49,655 nucleotides of DNA from Micromonospora sp. PLK6-60 (GCF_019890675.1 NZ_JAIOAA010000027.1:1-49655); one strand, 5' to 3'; shown: positions 23,637 to 31,980, counted from the stretch's first letter. Notes: a model not told the origin generated them from the sequence alone. Made by a program: numbers and translations.

Positions 23637-25181
23637 TCAGGAGGCGTGGCGGACCTCGGACTGCCAGATCTGCGACCAGGGCCGGGGCAGGCCCCGGCAG
23701 ACGAAGATCGGCATCCCGTTCTCGTCGTTGTCGACGTCGACCCGCAGGTCCACCCGGCCGGCCTCGGTCACCTCGGCGAACCAGGCCCGCAGCCGGTCCG
23801 GGCGTTCCCAGCCGACGGCGACGACGACGTCGGCGTCGTCGGGCGGTCGGCCGAACGCGGCCATGCTGTTGTGCCCCGAGTACGCCCGCGGCAGCCCCCG
23901 GGCCGGCCCGTACCGGGCCAGCGCGCCCGCCTCGCCGTAGTTGCCGGTGAGCACCACCGCCCGGGCCCGCTCGGCGGCCGGCAGGGCGCGGTGCACCTCG
24001 GCCACCGAGTCGGCGAACGCCGGCCAGCCGATGGTCTCCCCGGCGTCGTAGTTGGCGGCGACCACGAACCCGGGCAGCCGGTCCGCCGGCAGGGTGGGCA
24101 GCAGCAGCACCGCGCTGGACACCGCCATGACCGCGCCGCCGGCGGCCAGCAGCGCCCGCCGGGCGTACGGGGCGCGCCGGGCGGCCCACTCGACGGTCAC
24201 CACCGCGCCGGCGGCGGTGAGCACCAGCAGCAGCGGCGCGTCGTAGTAGCCCTTTCCGCCGCCGGCCACGACCAGCGCGAACACCACCAGCCAGGCCCAG
24301 CCGAGCGCCCGGTACGCCCGCCAGCCGGGCCGGCGCAGCAGCGCCACCAGCCCGGCGATCCAGATCGGCACCGCGAGCGGGCTGATGATGACCAGGTGCA
24401 GGAGGAGGCCCTCCAGCCGTCCGCTGTACGAGCTGTCCCCGTCGGCGATGGTGGCGGCCACCCCGAGTTGCGGGAAGCCGTGGGCGGCCTGCCACACCAG
24501 GTAGGGCGCGGCGAGCAGGGCGGCGACGGCCGTCCCGGCGTACACCCAGGGGTCGCGCAGCAGCCGGCGCGGCCCGGCGATCGCCACCCCGGCGAGCAGG
24601 CCCACGCCGAGCAGGGCGGGCAGCGGCTTGTTGAGCATGCCGACACCGAGCGCCAGCCCGACGGCCAGCGCCCACCGGCCGTCGCCGGTGCGCAGCATCC
24701 GCACCGCGCACCATGCGGCGACCAGCCACACCAGCAGGTCCACCGTGGTGGTGCTGAGCAGGTGCCCCGGGTTCAGCACGATGCCCGCGCCGGCGGCGAG
24801 GAACCCGGCGAACAGTTGCCCGCCCCGGCCGGCGCCGAACTGGCGGGCGATGGCCGCGACCAGCACCACCGCCGCGCCGGCGATCAGCGCCGACGGGGTG
24901 CGCAGCACCACCAGGTTGCCCGGCGCGACGGTGTCCGCCAGCCGGGCGAGGGCGGGCACGAGCGGGCCCTGGTCGACGTAGCCCCAGTCGAGGTGCCGCC
25001 CGGCGAGCAGGAAGTACAGCTCGTCGCGGTGGTAGCCGTACCGGCCGGCGAGCAGCAGCAGCAGCACGCTGAGGGCGCCGCCGAGCAGCCACGGCCCGGC
25101 GCTGCGCGGGCCGGGCGGTGGCGGATCAGGCGGCGCGGGCGTCGGGTCGGGGCGCTGGACGTCCACGGCGGTCCCGCTCAT
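23637..25181 (-). CDS. GT39-type membrane glycosyltransferase (ArnT/PMT-like)
   Basis: The 514-residue protein has a proline-rich cytoplasmic N-terminus (residues 1-28), about 11 hydrophobic segments and a soluble C-terminal part. The first external loop has Y-H-R-D-E-L-Y-F-L-L-A-G-R-H-L-D-W-G-Y-V-D-Q-G-P-L, the family signature with the catalytic acidic pair D-E. These enzymes transfer a sugar from a polyprenyl-phosphate donor to a lipid or protein outside the membrane. The likely acceptor is a cell-envelope glycolipid or protein (inference). The ATG at 25181 is preferred, as the long open frame upstream overlaps the genes on the opposite strand. Confidence 0.85.
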   Translation of the reverse strand: MSGTAVDVQRPDPTPAPPDPPPPGPRSAGPWLLGGALSVLLLLLAGRYGYHRDELYFLLAGRHLDWGYVDQGPLVPALARLADTVAPGNLVVLRTPSALIAGAAVVLVAAIARQFGAGRGGQLFAGFLAAGAGIVLNPGHLLSTTTVDLLVWLVAAWCAVRMLRTGDGRWALAVGLALGVGMLNKPLPALLGVGLLAGVAIAGPRRLLRDPWVYAGTAVAALLAAPYLVWQAAHGFPQLGVAATIADGDSSYSGRLEGLLLHLVIISPLAVPIWIAGLVALLRRPGWRAYRALGWAWLVVFALVVAGGGKGYYDAPLLLVLTAAGAVVTVEWAARRAPYARRALLAAGGAVMAVSSAVLLLPTLPADRLPGFVVAANYDAGETIGWPAFADSVAEVHRALPAAERARAVVLTGNYGEAGALARYGPARGLPRAYSGHNSMAAFGRPPDDADVVVAVGWERPDRLRAWFAEVTEAGRVDLRVDVDNDENGMPIFVCRGLPRPWSQIWQSEVRHAS

Positions 25182-25265
25182 CGGTCCATCATCGCGGGTG
25201 CTCGCCGGCTGCGGGAGCCCGAAATCGGCTCGCCGGGGGTGGTCCGCCCGGCTACCGTCCGCGGG

Positions 25266-25751
25266 ATGCGGATCCGTGAGTGCACCGAGGACGACTGGGC
25301 GCAGGTCCGGCCGATCGTCGCGGAGGTGGTCGCCGCCGGGGACACCTTCCCGTACGACCCGGCGTGGCCGGCGGAGGTGCTGCGCGAGGTGTGGGTGGAG
25401 CGGCCGCCCGGGCTGACCGTGGTGGCCGAGGAGGACGGGCGGATCCTCGGCACCGCGAAGATGGGCACCAACCGGCCGGGCCCGGGCGCGCACGTGGCCA
25501 CCGCCAGCTTCATGGTGGCCGCGCCCGCGCGGGGTCGCGGCGTGGGCCGGGCGCTGTGCGAGTACGCCCTGGACTGGGCGCGGGGCCGGGGGTACGCCGC
25601 GATGCAGTTCAACGCGGTGGTGGCGAGCAACACCGCGGCGGTGCAGCTGTACCGGCGGCTCGGCTTCGCGGTGGTCGGCACGGTGCCGGAGGCGTTCGCC
25701 CACCCGAGTCTGGGCCGGGTCGGGCTGCACGTGATGCACCGTCGACTGTGA
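25266..25751 (+). CDS. GNAT family N-acetyltransferase
   Basis: The 161-residue protein starts M-R-I-R-E-C-T-E-D-D-W and contains the acetyl-CoA loop A-R-G-R-G-V-G-R-A-L (about 94-103), then N-A-V-V-A-S-N-T-A-A-V-Q-L-Y-R-R-L-G-F near 120-140. It resembles the phosphinothricin/YhhY-like GNATs. Substrate unknown. TACCGT (25253-25258) lies seven bases before the ATG, with no ribosome site, so the message is probably leaderless. The cupin gene follows 21 bases after the stop. Confidence 0.92.
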   Translation: MRIRECTEDDWAQVRPIVAEVVAAGDTFPYDPAWPAEVLREVWVERPPGLTVVAEEDGRILGTAKMGTNRPGPGAHVATASFMVAAPARGRGVGRALCEYALDWARGRGYAAMQFNAVVASNTAAVQLYRRLGFAVVGTVPEAFAHPSLGRVGLHVMHRRL

Positions 25752-25772
25752 CCGGTGGGCGAGGATGGGTGG

Positions 25773-26168
25773 ATGAACGCTGAGCCGATCGAGCTGGCCG
25801 CCGCCCTGGCGCGCTTCGACCAGCTGTGGAGTCCCCGCATCGTCACCACCGTCAACGACTACGACGTGCGCATCGCCAAGGTGGCCGGTGAGCACGTCTG
25901 GCACAGCCACGACCACACCGACGAGTTCTTCCTGGTGCTCGACGGGGAGCTGCGCATCGCGTTGCGCGACGGCGCGGACGGCGCGCAGCGGGAGGTGGTG
26001 CTGCCCCGCGGTGCGGTGTTCGTGGTGCCGCGCGGGGTCGAGCACCGGCCGTTCGCGCCGGACGGCGCGGCGATCCTGATGTTCGAGCCGTCCGGCACGT
26101 CCAGCGTGGGCGACCGGCACGACGAGGTGCCCGGGCACGTGGACGCCACCACCGGGCACGCCCTGTAG
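25773..26168 (+). CDS. Cupin domain protein
   Basis: The 131-residue protein has one cupin fold. Motif 1 reads H-V-W-H-S-H-D-H-T-D-E-F-F-L-V-L-D-G (about 41-58), giving two or three histidines and a glutamate for a metal. Motif 2 is P-R-G-V-E-H-R-P near 90. It is close to the small cupins often annotated as mannose-6-phosphate isomerase-like. Its reaction is unknown. It probably shares a transcript with the GNAT gene. An in-frame GTG at 25755 would add six residues; I use the ATG. Confidence 0.88.
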   Translation: MNAEPIELAAALARFDQLWSPRIVTTVNDYDVRIAKVAGEHVWHSHDHTDEFFLVLDGELRIALRDGADGAQREVVLPRGAVFVVPRGVEHRPFAPDGAAILMFEPSGTSSVGDRHDEVPGHVDATTGHAL

Positions 26169-26169
26169 G

Positions 26170-27405
26170 TCAGCGGGTCGTCCCGGCCGGTTCCGCCCGT
26201 GCGGGCGCCGGCCGGGCGGCCCAGGTGAGCCGCCGTACGCCGGGGACGGCGGCGGTGCCGGCGCAGGCGACCGCGACGAGCGCGGCGGCCACCAGCAGCG
26301 GCGCCGGGGTGCCCCAGGCGTCCGCGGCCAGCGGGGCCACGGCGTAGCCGAGCGGCACCGCGCCCATCGACGCCAGCCAGTCGTAGGAGCTGACCCTGGC
26401 CAGCGCGTGCGGGGGAACGCGTTCCTGCACCACGGTCTCCCAGACCGGGTTGAGGAAGCCCAGTGCGGTCAGCGCCAGGCCGTACGCGACGATCGTCAGC
26501 GGTGCGGGGGCGGCGAGGCCGAGCAGTAGCAGCGGCGCGGCGTAGCCGGCGAGGGCGAGGTTGCCGACCAGTACCGGCCGGGCCGGGCGGGCCCGGGTGG
26601 CCAGCAGTGAACCGGCCAGCAGCCCCACCCCGCCGGCCTGTTGCAGCAGCACCCAGGCCCCTTCGCCGCCGAGGCGCCGCACGGCGATCACCGGGCCCAA
26701 GGTGAGCAGCACGGCGGCGGCGAAGTTCCACACCCCGTGGGCGATCAGCGTGGTCCAGTACCAGTCGCGGCTGCGTACCTCCCGCCAGCCCAGCGCGAGG
26801 TCGGCGCGCAGCGACCGGCTCGGCGCGGGGACCTGGCGGACCGGGGTGATCGACAGCAGCGCGGCGCTGAGCGCGAACGAGGCGGCGTCGAGGACGAACG
26901 CCCAGCCGGGGCCGACGGTCCAGATGAGCAGGCCGGCCAGGGCGGGTCCGCCGAGGCGGCTGGCGTTGACGGTGGCGCCGAGCAGGGCGTTGGCCCGTTG
27001 CCGGCCGTCGGGTTCGACGGTGCCGGCGACCAGCGGCGAGGCGGTCGGGACGGCGAACGCCGACGCGGCGCCGGTGACGGCGGAGGCGACCGCGAGGTGG
27101 GTCAGGGCGGGGGCGCCGCCGAGCAGTTCCACGCCGACGACGAGCTGGGCGGCGCCGCGCAGCAGGTCGGCGGCGATGGCGACGCGGCGGGCGTCGAACC
27201 GGTCGGCGGCGACCCCGCCGAGGGGCAGCAGCAGCAGTTTGGGCACCATCGCGCAGCTGAGCACCAGGGCCAGGGCGGCGGTGGAGCCGGTGGCGCGCAG
27301 CACGGCGAGGGCGAGGGCGATGGGCACGACCGCGTCGCCGACCGCCGACACGGTACGGCCGACGAAGAGCAGACGGAACGCGGGCTGGCGCAGCGGGTGG
27401 GTCAC
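26170..27405 (-). CDS. MFS efflux transporter (MFS_3/enterobactin-exporter-like)
   Basis: The 411-residue protein has 12 predicted helices, opening with F-R-L-L-F-V-G-R-T-V-S-A-V-G-D-A-V-V-P-I-A-L-A, the hallmark of the MFS_3 group of exporters. D-R-F-D-A-R-R-V follows helix 2. It starts at a GTG at 27405 with a strong promoter whose start point is the GTG itself, so it is leaderless. Its stop lies one base from the cupin stop on the other strand. A divergent MarR gene and three operator-like palindromes show that it is a classic MarR-repressed efflux pump. Confidence 0.92.
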   Translation of the reverse strand: MTHPLRQPAFRLLFVGRTVSAVGDAVVPIALALAVLRATGSTAALALVLSCAMVPKLLLLPLGGVAADRFDARRVAIAADLLRGAAQLVVGVELLGGAPALTHLAVASAVTGAASAFAVPTASPLVAGTVEPDGRQRANALLGATVNASRLGGPALAGLLIWTVGPGWAFVLDAASFALSAALLSITPVRQVPAPSRSLRADLALGWREVRSRDWYWTTLIAHGVWNFAAAVLLTLGPVIAVRRLGGEGAWVLLQQAGGVGLLAGSLLATRARPARPVLVGNLALAGYAAPLLLLGLAAPAPLTIVAYGLALTALGFLNPVWETVVQERVPPHALARVSSYDWLASMGAVPLGYAVAPLAADAWGTPAPLLVAAALVAVACAGTAAVPGVRRLTWAARPAPARAEPAGTTR

Positions 27406-27411
27406 CGGCGC

Positions 27412-27467
27412 AATCTATTTCGACGTCGAACCTTTCGTCAACGAATATTTCGATGTCGACGTACGCT
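27412..27467. promoter_or_regulatory. Back-to-back leaderless promoters with three 15-bp-phased operators
   Basis: Three 12-bp palindromes start at 27419 (TTCGACGTCGAA), 27434 (TTCGTCAACGAA) and 27449 (TTCGATGTCGAC), exactly 15 bp apart. On the minus strand TTGACG (27436-27441), 18 bp and TAGATT (27412-27417) drive the MFS gene, with its GTG seven bases on. On the plus strand TACGCT (27462-27467) lies six bases before the GTG of marR. Box 1 fills the MFS promoter spacer, box 3 the marR spacer, and box 2 the shared -35 area. Confidence 0.75.
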
Positions 27468-27473
27468 GTCGGG

Positions 27474-27971
27474 GTGACCGATCGCGACCGCGCCGACGCG
27501 CACGTGCAGCGCTGGCTGCCCGTCCTGCCCGACCTGGACCTGGACGTGGAGGGGGCGGTGGTGCGCATGATCCACCTGACCCGACACCTGCGCGCGGTCA
27601 AGGAGCGGGCCCTGGCCGACCATGACCTGCCGGCCCACGAGTACGACACCCTGCACGTGCTGGCGGGCCGGGCGGGCCGGGCGGCCCCGTCGGAGATCGC
27701 CGACGACCTGCGGATGGCGCCGGCCTCGGTGACCGCCCGGGTCGACGCGCTGGTGCGGCGGGGCTTCGTGCGCCGCATCCCCTCCACGGTGGACCGACGC
27801 CGGGTCGACGTGGAGCTCACCGACGCCGGGCGCGCGGCGTGGCGGGCGGCGCTGGACGTGCAGGGCGCGGAGGAGCACCGGCTGCTCGGCGCGCTGGACC
27901 CCGACGAGCGGCGCCTGCTGTCGGACCTGCTGCGCCGGGTGATGCTGCTGGCCGAGAAGTCGCCCCGCTGA
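27474..27971 (+). CDS. MarR family transcriptional regulator
   Basis: The 165-residue protein has a central winged helix (about 65-125): A-P-S-E-I-A-D-D-L-R-M-A-P-A-S-V-T-A-R-V-D-A-L-V-R-R-G-F-V and the wing S-T-V-D-R-R-R-V-D-V-E-L-T-D-A-G. I start at the GTG at 27474, not the in-frame ATG at 27453, because the ATG lies inside operator box 3 and the TACGCT promoter points at the GTG. It probably represses the divergent MFS pump and itself until a toxic ligand binds. The first 30 residues form the dimer helix. Confidence 0.93.
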   Translation: MTDRDRADAHVQRWLPVLPDLDLDVEGAVVRMIHLTRHLRAVKERALADHDLPAHEYDTLHVLAGRAGRAAPSEIADDLRMAPASVTARVDALVRRGFVRRIPSTVDRRRVDVELTDAGRAAWRAALDVQGAEEHRLLGALDPDERRLLSDLLRRVMLLAEKSPR

Positions 27972-28009
27972 CGGCAGCACTGCTTCGAGAAGGTGTGGGA
28001 GGCCTCGGC

Positions 28010-28070
28010 TTGACGAGCCCCGCGCGGCGCGCTAAAACGGAATCGGGAAGTTGAGTCACCCCGACTCAAC
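28010..28070 (+). promoter_or_regulatory. Heat-shock promoter with HAIR box (HspR site)
   Basis: TTGACG (28010-28015), 17 bp and TAAAAC (28033-28038) form the promoter. Just downstream, GTTGAGT, seven bases, ACTCAAC (28050-28070) is a perfect inverted repeat that matches the HAIR consensus CTTGAGT-N7-ACTCAAG except for the outer base pair. HspR bound here would block transcription until heat shock. Confidence 0.85.
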
Positions 28071-28118
28071 ACAGGATCCCGCTAAGACCTTCGGACCAGG
28101 AGAACCGAGGAGGCAACG

Positions 28119-28547
28119 ATGTTGATGCGTACCGACCCGTTCCGCGAGATCGACCGCCTCGCCGAGCAGTTCTTCGGCACCACCAGCCGCCCCGCCGTGA
28201 TGCACATGGACGCCTACCGCGACGGCGAGTGGTTCTACGCCGCCTTCGACCTGCCCGGCGTCGACCCGGACAGCATCGACTGCACCGTCGAGCGCAACGT
28301 GCTGACCGTGCGCGCCGAGCGCCGGCGGCCCGCGGGCGACAAGGTCGAACTGGTGGCCGCCGAGCGACCGATGGGCACCTTCAGTCGCCAGCTCTTCCTC
28401 GGCGACACCCTGGACACCGACAAGCTGGAGGCGGGCTACGACAACGGGGTGCTGACGCTGCGCATTCCGATCGCCGAGCGCGCCAAGCCCCGCCGGATCA
28501 GCGTCACCGCCAGCGGCAACGGCCACCGCAAGCAGATCAACGCCTGA
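28119..28547 (+). CDS. Small heat-shock protein, Hsp20/alpha-crystallin family
   Basis: The 142-residue protein has a short N-terminal arm (D-P-F-R-E-I-D-R-L-A-E-Q-F-F-G), an alpha-crystallin domain (about 33-125) with F-D-L-P-G-V and the conserved A-G-Y-D-N-G-V-L-T-L-R-I-P-I, and a C-terminal basic tail. It acts as an ATP-independent holdase for unfolding proteins in the cytoplasm. GAGGAGG precedes the ATG. The HAIR box upstream makes HspR control very likely, as for actinobacterial hsp18. A strong terminator hairpin follows. Confidence 0.95.
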   Translation: MLMRTDPFREIDRLAEQFFGTTSRPAVMHMDAYRDGEWFYAAFDLPGVDPDSIDCTVERNVLTVRAERRRPAGDKVELVAAERPMGTFSRQLFLGDTLDTDKLEAGYDNGVLTLRIPIAERAKPRRISVTASGNGHRKQINA

Positions 28548-28576
28548 GCCGTCCGGTCGCCGCGTTCCCGCCGACG

Positions 28577-28611
28577 CCGCGCCGGGTGCCTCGCGCAGGC
28601 ACCCGGCGCGG
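28577..28611 (+). terminator. Terminator hairpin after the hsp20 gene
   Basis: CCGCGCCGGGTGCCT (28577-28591) pairs perfectly over 15 bp with 28597-28611 around a five-base loop, 30 bases beyond the stop codon. There is no long U-tract. Confidence 0.75.
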
Positions 28612-28638
28612 GCGGCTGTCCAATACAGTGGACGGTCG

Positions 28639-29409
28639 ATGCCGACGCCGAGGAGTCATCAGGTGGCAGCCCCGCGTGACCGTGCCGGCGACCCGTCCGC
28701 CGAGCGGCGGACCCTGCGCGGACGGCTCAGCCGCCACTACCACCAGCAGCTCGACGGCAGCGGCCGAGGGGCCGTGCTGGGCGCCCTCATCGGCCTGGTC
28801 GCCGCTCTGATCGCGGCGGGGGCGACGGTCTACGGCGTGGTCGGGCAGCACGACGACAGCGGGCCGCCGGCCAGCCCGCCCGCCGCAGGTCCGGTCGAGA
28901 CGTCGCCGGCGATCTCCCCGGCCACCCCCACGACCTCGCCGTCGACCGATCCGCCATCGGCCGATCCGCCATCGGCCGATCCGTCGTCGACCGGCGCGGC
29001 GTCGGCCGACCCGACCGGCACCCCGGCGGTCGACGACGTCCAGTGGAACGCCGAGGTGCGGTTCGACGACGACGGCATCGACCTCGACCGGGTGCCGCCG
29101 ACGGTGCAGATGAACTGGCCCGTCTTCGACTCCGACCTGGAGCGGATCTCGGCCGCCGAGGACGGCAAGCTGCACGCCGAGAACGGGTACCTCGCCCTGT
29201 GGCCGGGGCCGGGCCTGCCCAGCCGGCAGCAGTGCCTCGAACGCCTCGCCACGCACGGCGACGAATGGATGCGCATCCCACGCGGGCAGACCGGGTGCCT
29301 GCGGACCAGCAAGGAACGCATCGCCAGGATCACGATCGTGCGCTACCCGGACGACTCCTTCCAGGTGACCGCGAAGGCCACGGTGTGGAGCGCCCAGGAG
29401 GAATCCTGA
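28639..29409 (+). CDS. Single-pass membrane protein with Pro/Ser/Thr linker
   Basis: The 256-residue product has a basic cytoplasmic N-terminus (1-45), one transmembrane helix (about 46-70), a Pro/Ser/Thr/Ala-rich linker (73-125) with short repeats of P-P-S-A-D, and a folded extracellular domain of about 130 residues with two cysteines near C199 and C220 that could form a disulfide. That layout is typical of actinobacterial surface or sensor proteins. I do not recognise the C-terminal domain. A TACAGT hexamer lies nine bases before the ATG. It ends 75 bases before the recombinase gene. Confidence 0.75.
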   Translation: MPTPRSHQVAAPRDRAGDPSAERRTLRGRLSRHYHQQLDGSGRGAVLGALIGLVAALIAAGATVYGVVGQHDDSGPPASPPAAGPVETSPAISPATPTTSPSTDPPSADPPSADPSSTGAASADPTGTPAVDDVQWNAEVRFDDDGIDLDRVPPTVQMNWPVFDSDLERISAAEDGKLHAENGYLALWPGPGLPSRQQCLERLATHGDEWMRIPRGQTGCLRTSKERIARITIVRYPDDSFQVTAKATVWSAQEES

Positions 29410-29484
29410 ACCGGCGGGCGCCGGGCGACCGCGCCCCGGCGCGTACGACACACGACGCCCGCCCGGTCTGAGAAGCTTCCTCGC

Positions 29485-30483
29485 ATGTCGCGAAGCGAAG
29501 CCCCGGTGCTGCTCCGAACGTCGGCCGGGCCGGCCCTGCCCGGCAGCCCCACCGACTTCACCGAGGCGTGGCTGCGCAACCGGCGGCTGTCCGAGCACAC
29601 CCGCGAGGCATACCGGCGGGACATCGCGACCTGGCTGACCTGGTGCGCCGGCCGGGACCTGGACCCGCTGCGGGCGAGCTTCCTCGACGTCAACTCCTAC
29701 GCCCGCGAGCTGGAGTCCACCGTGGCCGTGCGCAGCGGCCGGCCGCTCACCCCGGCCACCGTGGCCCGCCGGCTGTCCGCCCTGTCCAGCTGGTACGACT
29801 TCCTGGTCAAGCTGCGCGCGCTGGACGGCAACCCGGTCGTCGCCGCCGACCGGCCCCGCGTCGACCGGGACCATTCGGCCACCGTGGGGCTCGCCCCCGA
29901 GGAGGTCGACGCGCTGCTCGCCGCGGCCGAGGCGGACACCGGGCCGACCGCCGACCGCAACCGGGCCGCCGTCGCGCTGCTCGCCGACCTCGGGCTGCGG
30001 GTCGGGGAGCTGATCTCGCTGAACCTCGACGACCTGGGCGCCGAGCGGGGGCACCGCAGCGTGCGATTCGTCGGCAAGGGCGGGCGGCCCCGGCGGCGGG
30101 CGCTCACCCCGTCCACCGCGTACGCCGTGGACGCCTACCTGGCCGCCCGGGCCGCCGCGCAGGGCGTGCCCGTGGCGCAGTTGTCCGGGCCGCTGCTGGT
30201 CACCGCCAGCGGCGCCCGGCTGGACCGGCACTCGGTGTTCCGGCTGGTGCGCCGGTTGGCCCGGGTCGCCGGGATCCCGGCCTGGGCGAAGCTGTCCCCG
30301 CACTCGCTGCGGCACGCCTTCGCCACCTCCGCCCGGGCGGAGGGGGTGCCGTTGGAGGACGTGCAGGACGCCATGGGCCACGCCGACCCGCGCACCACCC
30401 GCCGCTACGACCGGGACCGGCACAACCTGGACCGGGACCCGGCGTACGTGCTGTGGGCCGCGCGGGCGCGCCGGCGCGGCTGA
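29485..30483 (+). CDS. Tyrosine recombinase (XerD/phage-integrase-like)
   Basis: The 332-residue protein is a complete tyrosine recombinase. The N-terminal SAM-like core-binding domain spans about 22-115. The catalytic set is Arg172 (G-L-R-V-G-E-L), Lys198 (G-K-G-G-R), His273-x-x-Arg276, His299 (M-G-H-A-D-P) and the nucleophile Tyr308 (R-R-Y-D-R-D). It resembles the stand-alone XerD-like recombinases, with D-P-A-Y-V-L-W after the active site. No integrated element, att duplication or excisionase is visible next to it. It may be a domesticated or housekeeping recombinase. A second recombinase gene begins at 48855. Confidence 0.92.
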   Translation: MSRSEAPVLLRTSAGPALPGSPTDFTEAWLRNRRLSEHTREAYRRDIATWLTWCAGRDLDPLRASFLDVNSYARELESTVAVRSGRPLTPATVARRLSALSSWYDFLVKLRALDGNPVVAADRPRVDRDHSATVGLAPEEVDALLAAAEADTGPTADRNRAAVALLADLGLRVGELISLNLDDLGAERGHRSVRFVGKGGRPRRRALTPSTAYAVDAYLAARAAAQGVPVAQLSGPLLVTASGARLDRHSVFRLVRRLARVAGIPAWAKLSPHSLRHAFATSARAEGVPLEDVQDAMGHADPRTTRRYDRDRHNLDRDPAYVLWAARARRRG

Positions 30484-30533
30484 CCGAGGTCGGGAAGCCG
30501 GCGGATGTCGCACCGGCGCTCTACCGTGCCCGG

Positions 30534-31379
30534 ATGAGACACGGACTGCAGATCTGCTGCGGTGGCCCCGGCGTCACCGCCGGGCTCCTCGTCGAGCTGG
30601 GCGTGGCGGCCGAGCGGGCCGGTTGGGACGGGGTGTTCTTCGAGGACTATCTGGTCTATCACCGGGGGCAGGACCCGCCGACGTTCGACCCGTGGCTGCT
30701 GCTGGCCACGATCGCCGCCCGGACCAGCCGGGTCCGGCTGGGCACCACGGTCACCGGGCTGCCCCGGCGGCGTCCGGCGAAGCTGGCCCGCGAGCTGCTC
30801 ACCCTGGATCATCTGTGCGCCGGCCGGGCCACCGTCGCGGTCGGGGTGGGCGACCCGGGCGACCCGGGGTGGGCGGCGTTCGGCGAGGCCACCGACCTGC
30901 GGACCCGGGCGGCGATGCTCGACGAGGGGCTGGACGTGCTGCTCGGCCTGCTCGCCGGGGAGCGGATGCGGCACCACGGCGAGCACTACCGCGCCGACGG
31001 GGTCGCGCTGCGGCCGGCCGCCGTGCAGGCGCACCGGGTGCCGGTCTGGGTGGGCGGCAGCACCCAGGCCAAAGCGGTGCTGCGCCGCGCCGCCCGGGCC
31101 GACGGGATCGTCCCCTACAAGCTCACCGACACCGCCGGCTGGGCCGACTTCACCCCGGACGAGGTGCACGCCCTGGCGGCGGCGTTGCCGGCGAGCCGGG
31201 CGGACGGGGCGCCGTTCGACGTGGCGATCGGTGGGCGGCGGCGCCGCGACGACGAGCGCGCCGAGCGGGCCTACCTGCACCAGGTCGCGCAGGCGGGGGC
31301 GACGTGGTGGTTGGAGTTCGTCGCGGCCGGCGAACCGGACGAGATGCGGGCCGCCGTCGCCCGGGGCCCGCTGCGCTGA
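30534..31379 (+). CDS. LLM class flavin-dependent oxidoreductase
   Basis: The 281-residue protein has the bacterial-luciferase-like TIM-barrel: A-E-R-A-G-W-D-G-V-F-F-E-D near 25-37, R-L-G-T-T-V-T-G-L-P-R-R-R-P near 67-80, and P-V-W-V-G-G-S near 165-171. It should use F420 or FMN; F420 use is common in these organisms. The reaction is unknown. TACCGT (30522-30527) lies six bases before the ATG, so the gene is likely leaderless. It is convergent with the VOC gene over a repeat-rich gap. Confidence 0.9.
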   Translation: MRHGLQICCGGPGVTAGLLVELGVAAERAGWDGVFFEDYLVYHRGQDPPTFDPWLLLATIAARTSRVRLGTTVTGLPRRRPAKLARELLTLDHLCAGRATVAVGVGDPGDPGWAAFGEATDLRTRAAMLDEGLDVLLGLLAGERMRHHGEHYRADGVALRPAAVQAHRVPVWVGGSTQAKAVLRRAARADGIVPYKLTDTAGWADFTPDEVHALAAALPASRADGAPFDVAIGGRRRRDDERAERAYLHQVAQAGATWWLEFVAAGEPDEMRAAVARGPLR

Positions 31380-31403
31380 GCGGGCCCGACCCGGCGTGAC
31401 CGG

Positions 31404-31554
31404 CGCCCGGCGGCGGCCGGGATCAGGTGACCTACGCCCCGCGGCGTCGGCCGGGATCAGGTCACGCGCCCGGCGGCACCCGGGGCCAGGTGACGCGCAA
31501 CCGGCGGCGGCCGGGGCCGGGTGTGATGTGCGCCCGGCGTAGCCGGGGCCCTGC
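31404..31554. repeat. Degenerate tandem repeats of 29-35 bp between convergent genes
   Basis: Five units begin at 31404, 31435, 31467, 31496 and 31531. Each starts CGCCCGGCGGC or a close variant and contains a CCGG-rich hairpin; units 1-3 end in CAGGTGACC-like sequence. They fill most of the 229-base gap between the LLM and VOC genes and could act as a bidirectional terminator. The remaining bases show nothing else. Confidence 0.65.
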
Positions 31555-31608
31555 CGCTGGTCGGCGGACCGGCGGCGGAGTCCGGCCACGCCGGGCCGTC
31601 GAGCGCGG

Positions 31609-31980
31609 TCAGCCCTGCGGGCGTGGGGAGATGCAGAACGGCTGGCCGATCGGGTCGATCAGCACCGTCCACCGCTCGCCGCCGGGCTGGAAGTCCGGCT
31701 TGGCGGCGCCGGCCGCGACGAACTCCTTCTCGGCCACGGCCAGGTCGTCGACGTGCAGGTCGAGGTGGTAGCGCTTGCCGGCGGACTCGTCCGGCCAGGC
31801 CGGCGGGGTGAAGCCGGGCACCAGCCCGAACCCGACCGAGAAGCCGTCCCTGCTGATCATCGCGTACTCGGACTCGGCGTGGGTCACCTCCCAGCCGAGC
31901 ACGTCGGCGTAGAACCGGGCGTGGGCGGCCGGGTCGGAACTGTCGAGGTTGACCATGATGAGGTCGGCGTGCGCTGTCAT
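31609..31980 (-). CDS. VOC (glyoxalase/bleomycin-resistance) family protein
   Basis: The 123-residue protein has two beta-alpha-beta3 units: M-V-N-L-D-S-S-D-P-A-A-H-A-R-F-Y-A-D-V-L-G-W-E-V (9-32) and K-R-Y-H-L-D-L-H-V-D-D-L-A-V-A (69-83), ending D-P-I-G-Q-P-F-C-I. Members bind small ligands or are metal-dependent lyases or dioxygenases. Function here is unknown. The ATG at 31980 fits the family length. Confidence 0.9.
   Translation of the reverse strand: MTAHADLIMVNLDSSDPAAHARFYADVLGWEVTHAESEYAMISRDGFSVGFGLVPGFTPPAWPDESAGKRYHLDLHVDDLAVAEKEFVAAGAAKPDFQPGGERWTVLIDPIGQPFCISPRPQG

Noticed and set aside
29485..30483. Integrated element around the first tyrosine recombinase
   Set aside because: No tRNA, att-like duplication, excisionase or phage gene is next to it, and the flanking genes look like normal chromosome.
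31404..31554. CRISPR-like array
   Set aside because: The units are directly abutting, degenerate and of varying length, with no spacers and no cas genes nearby.
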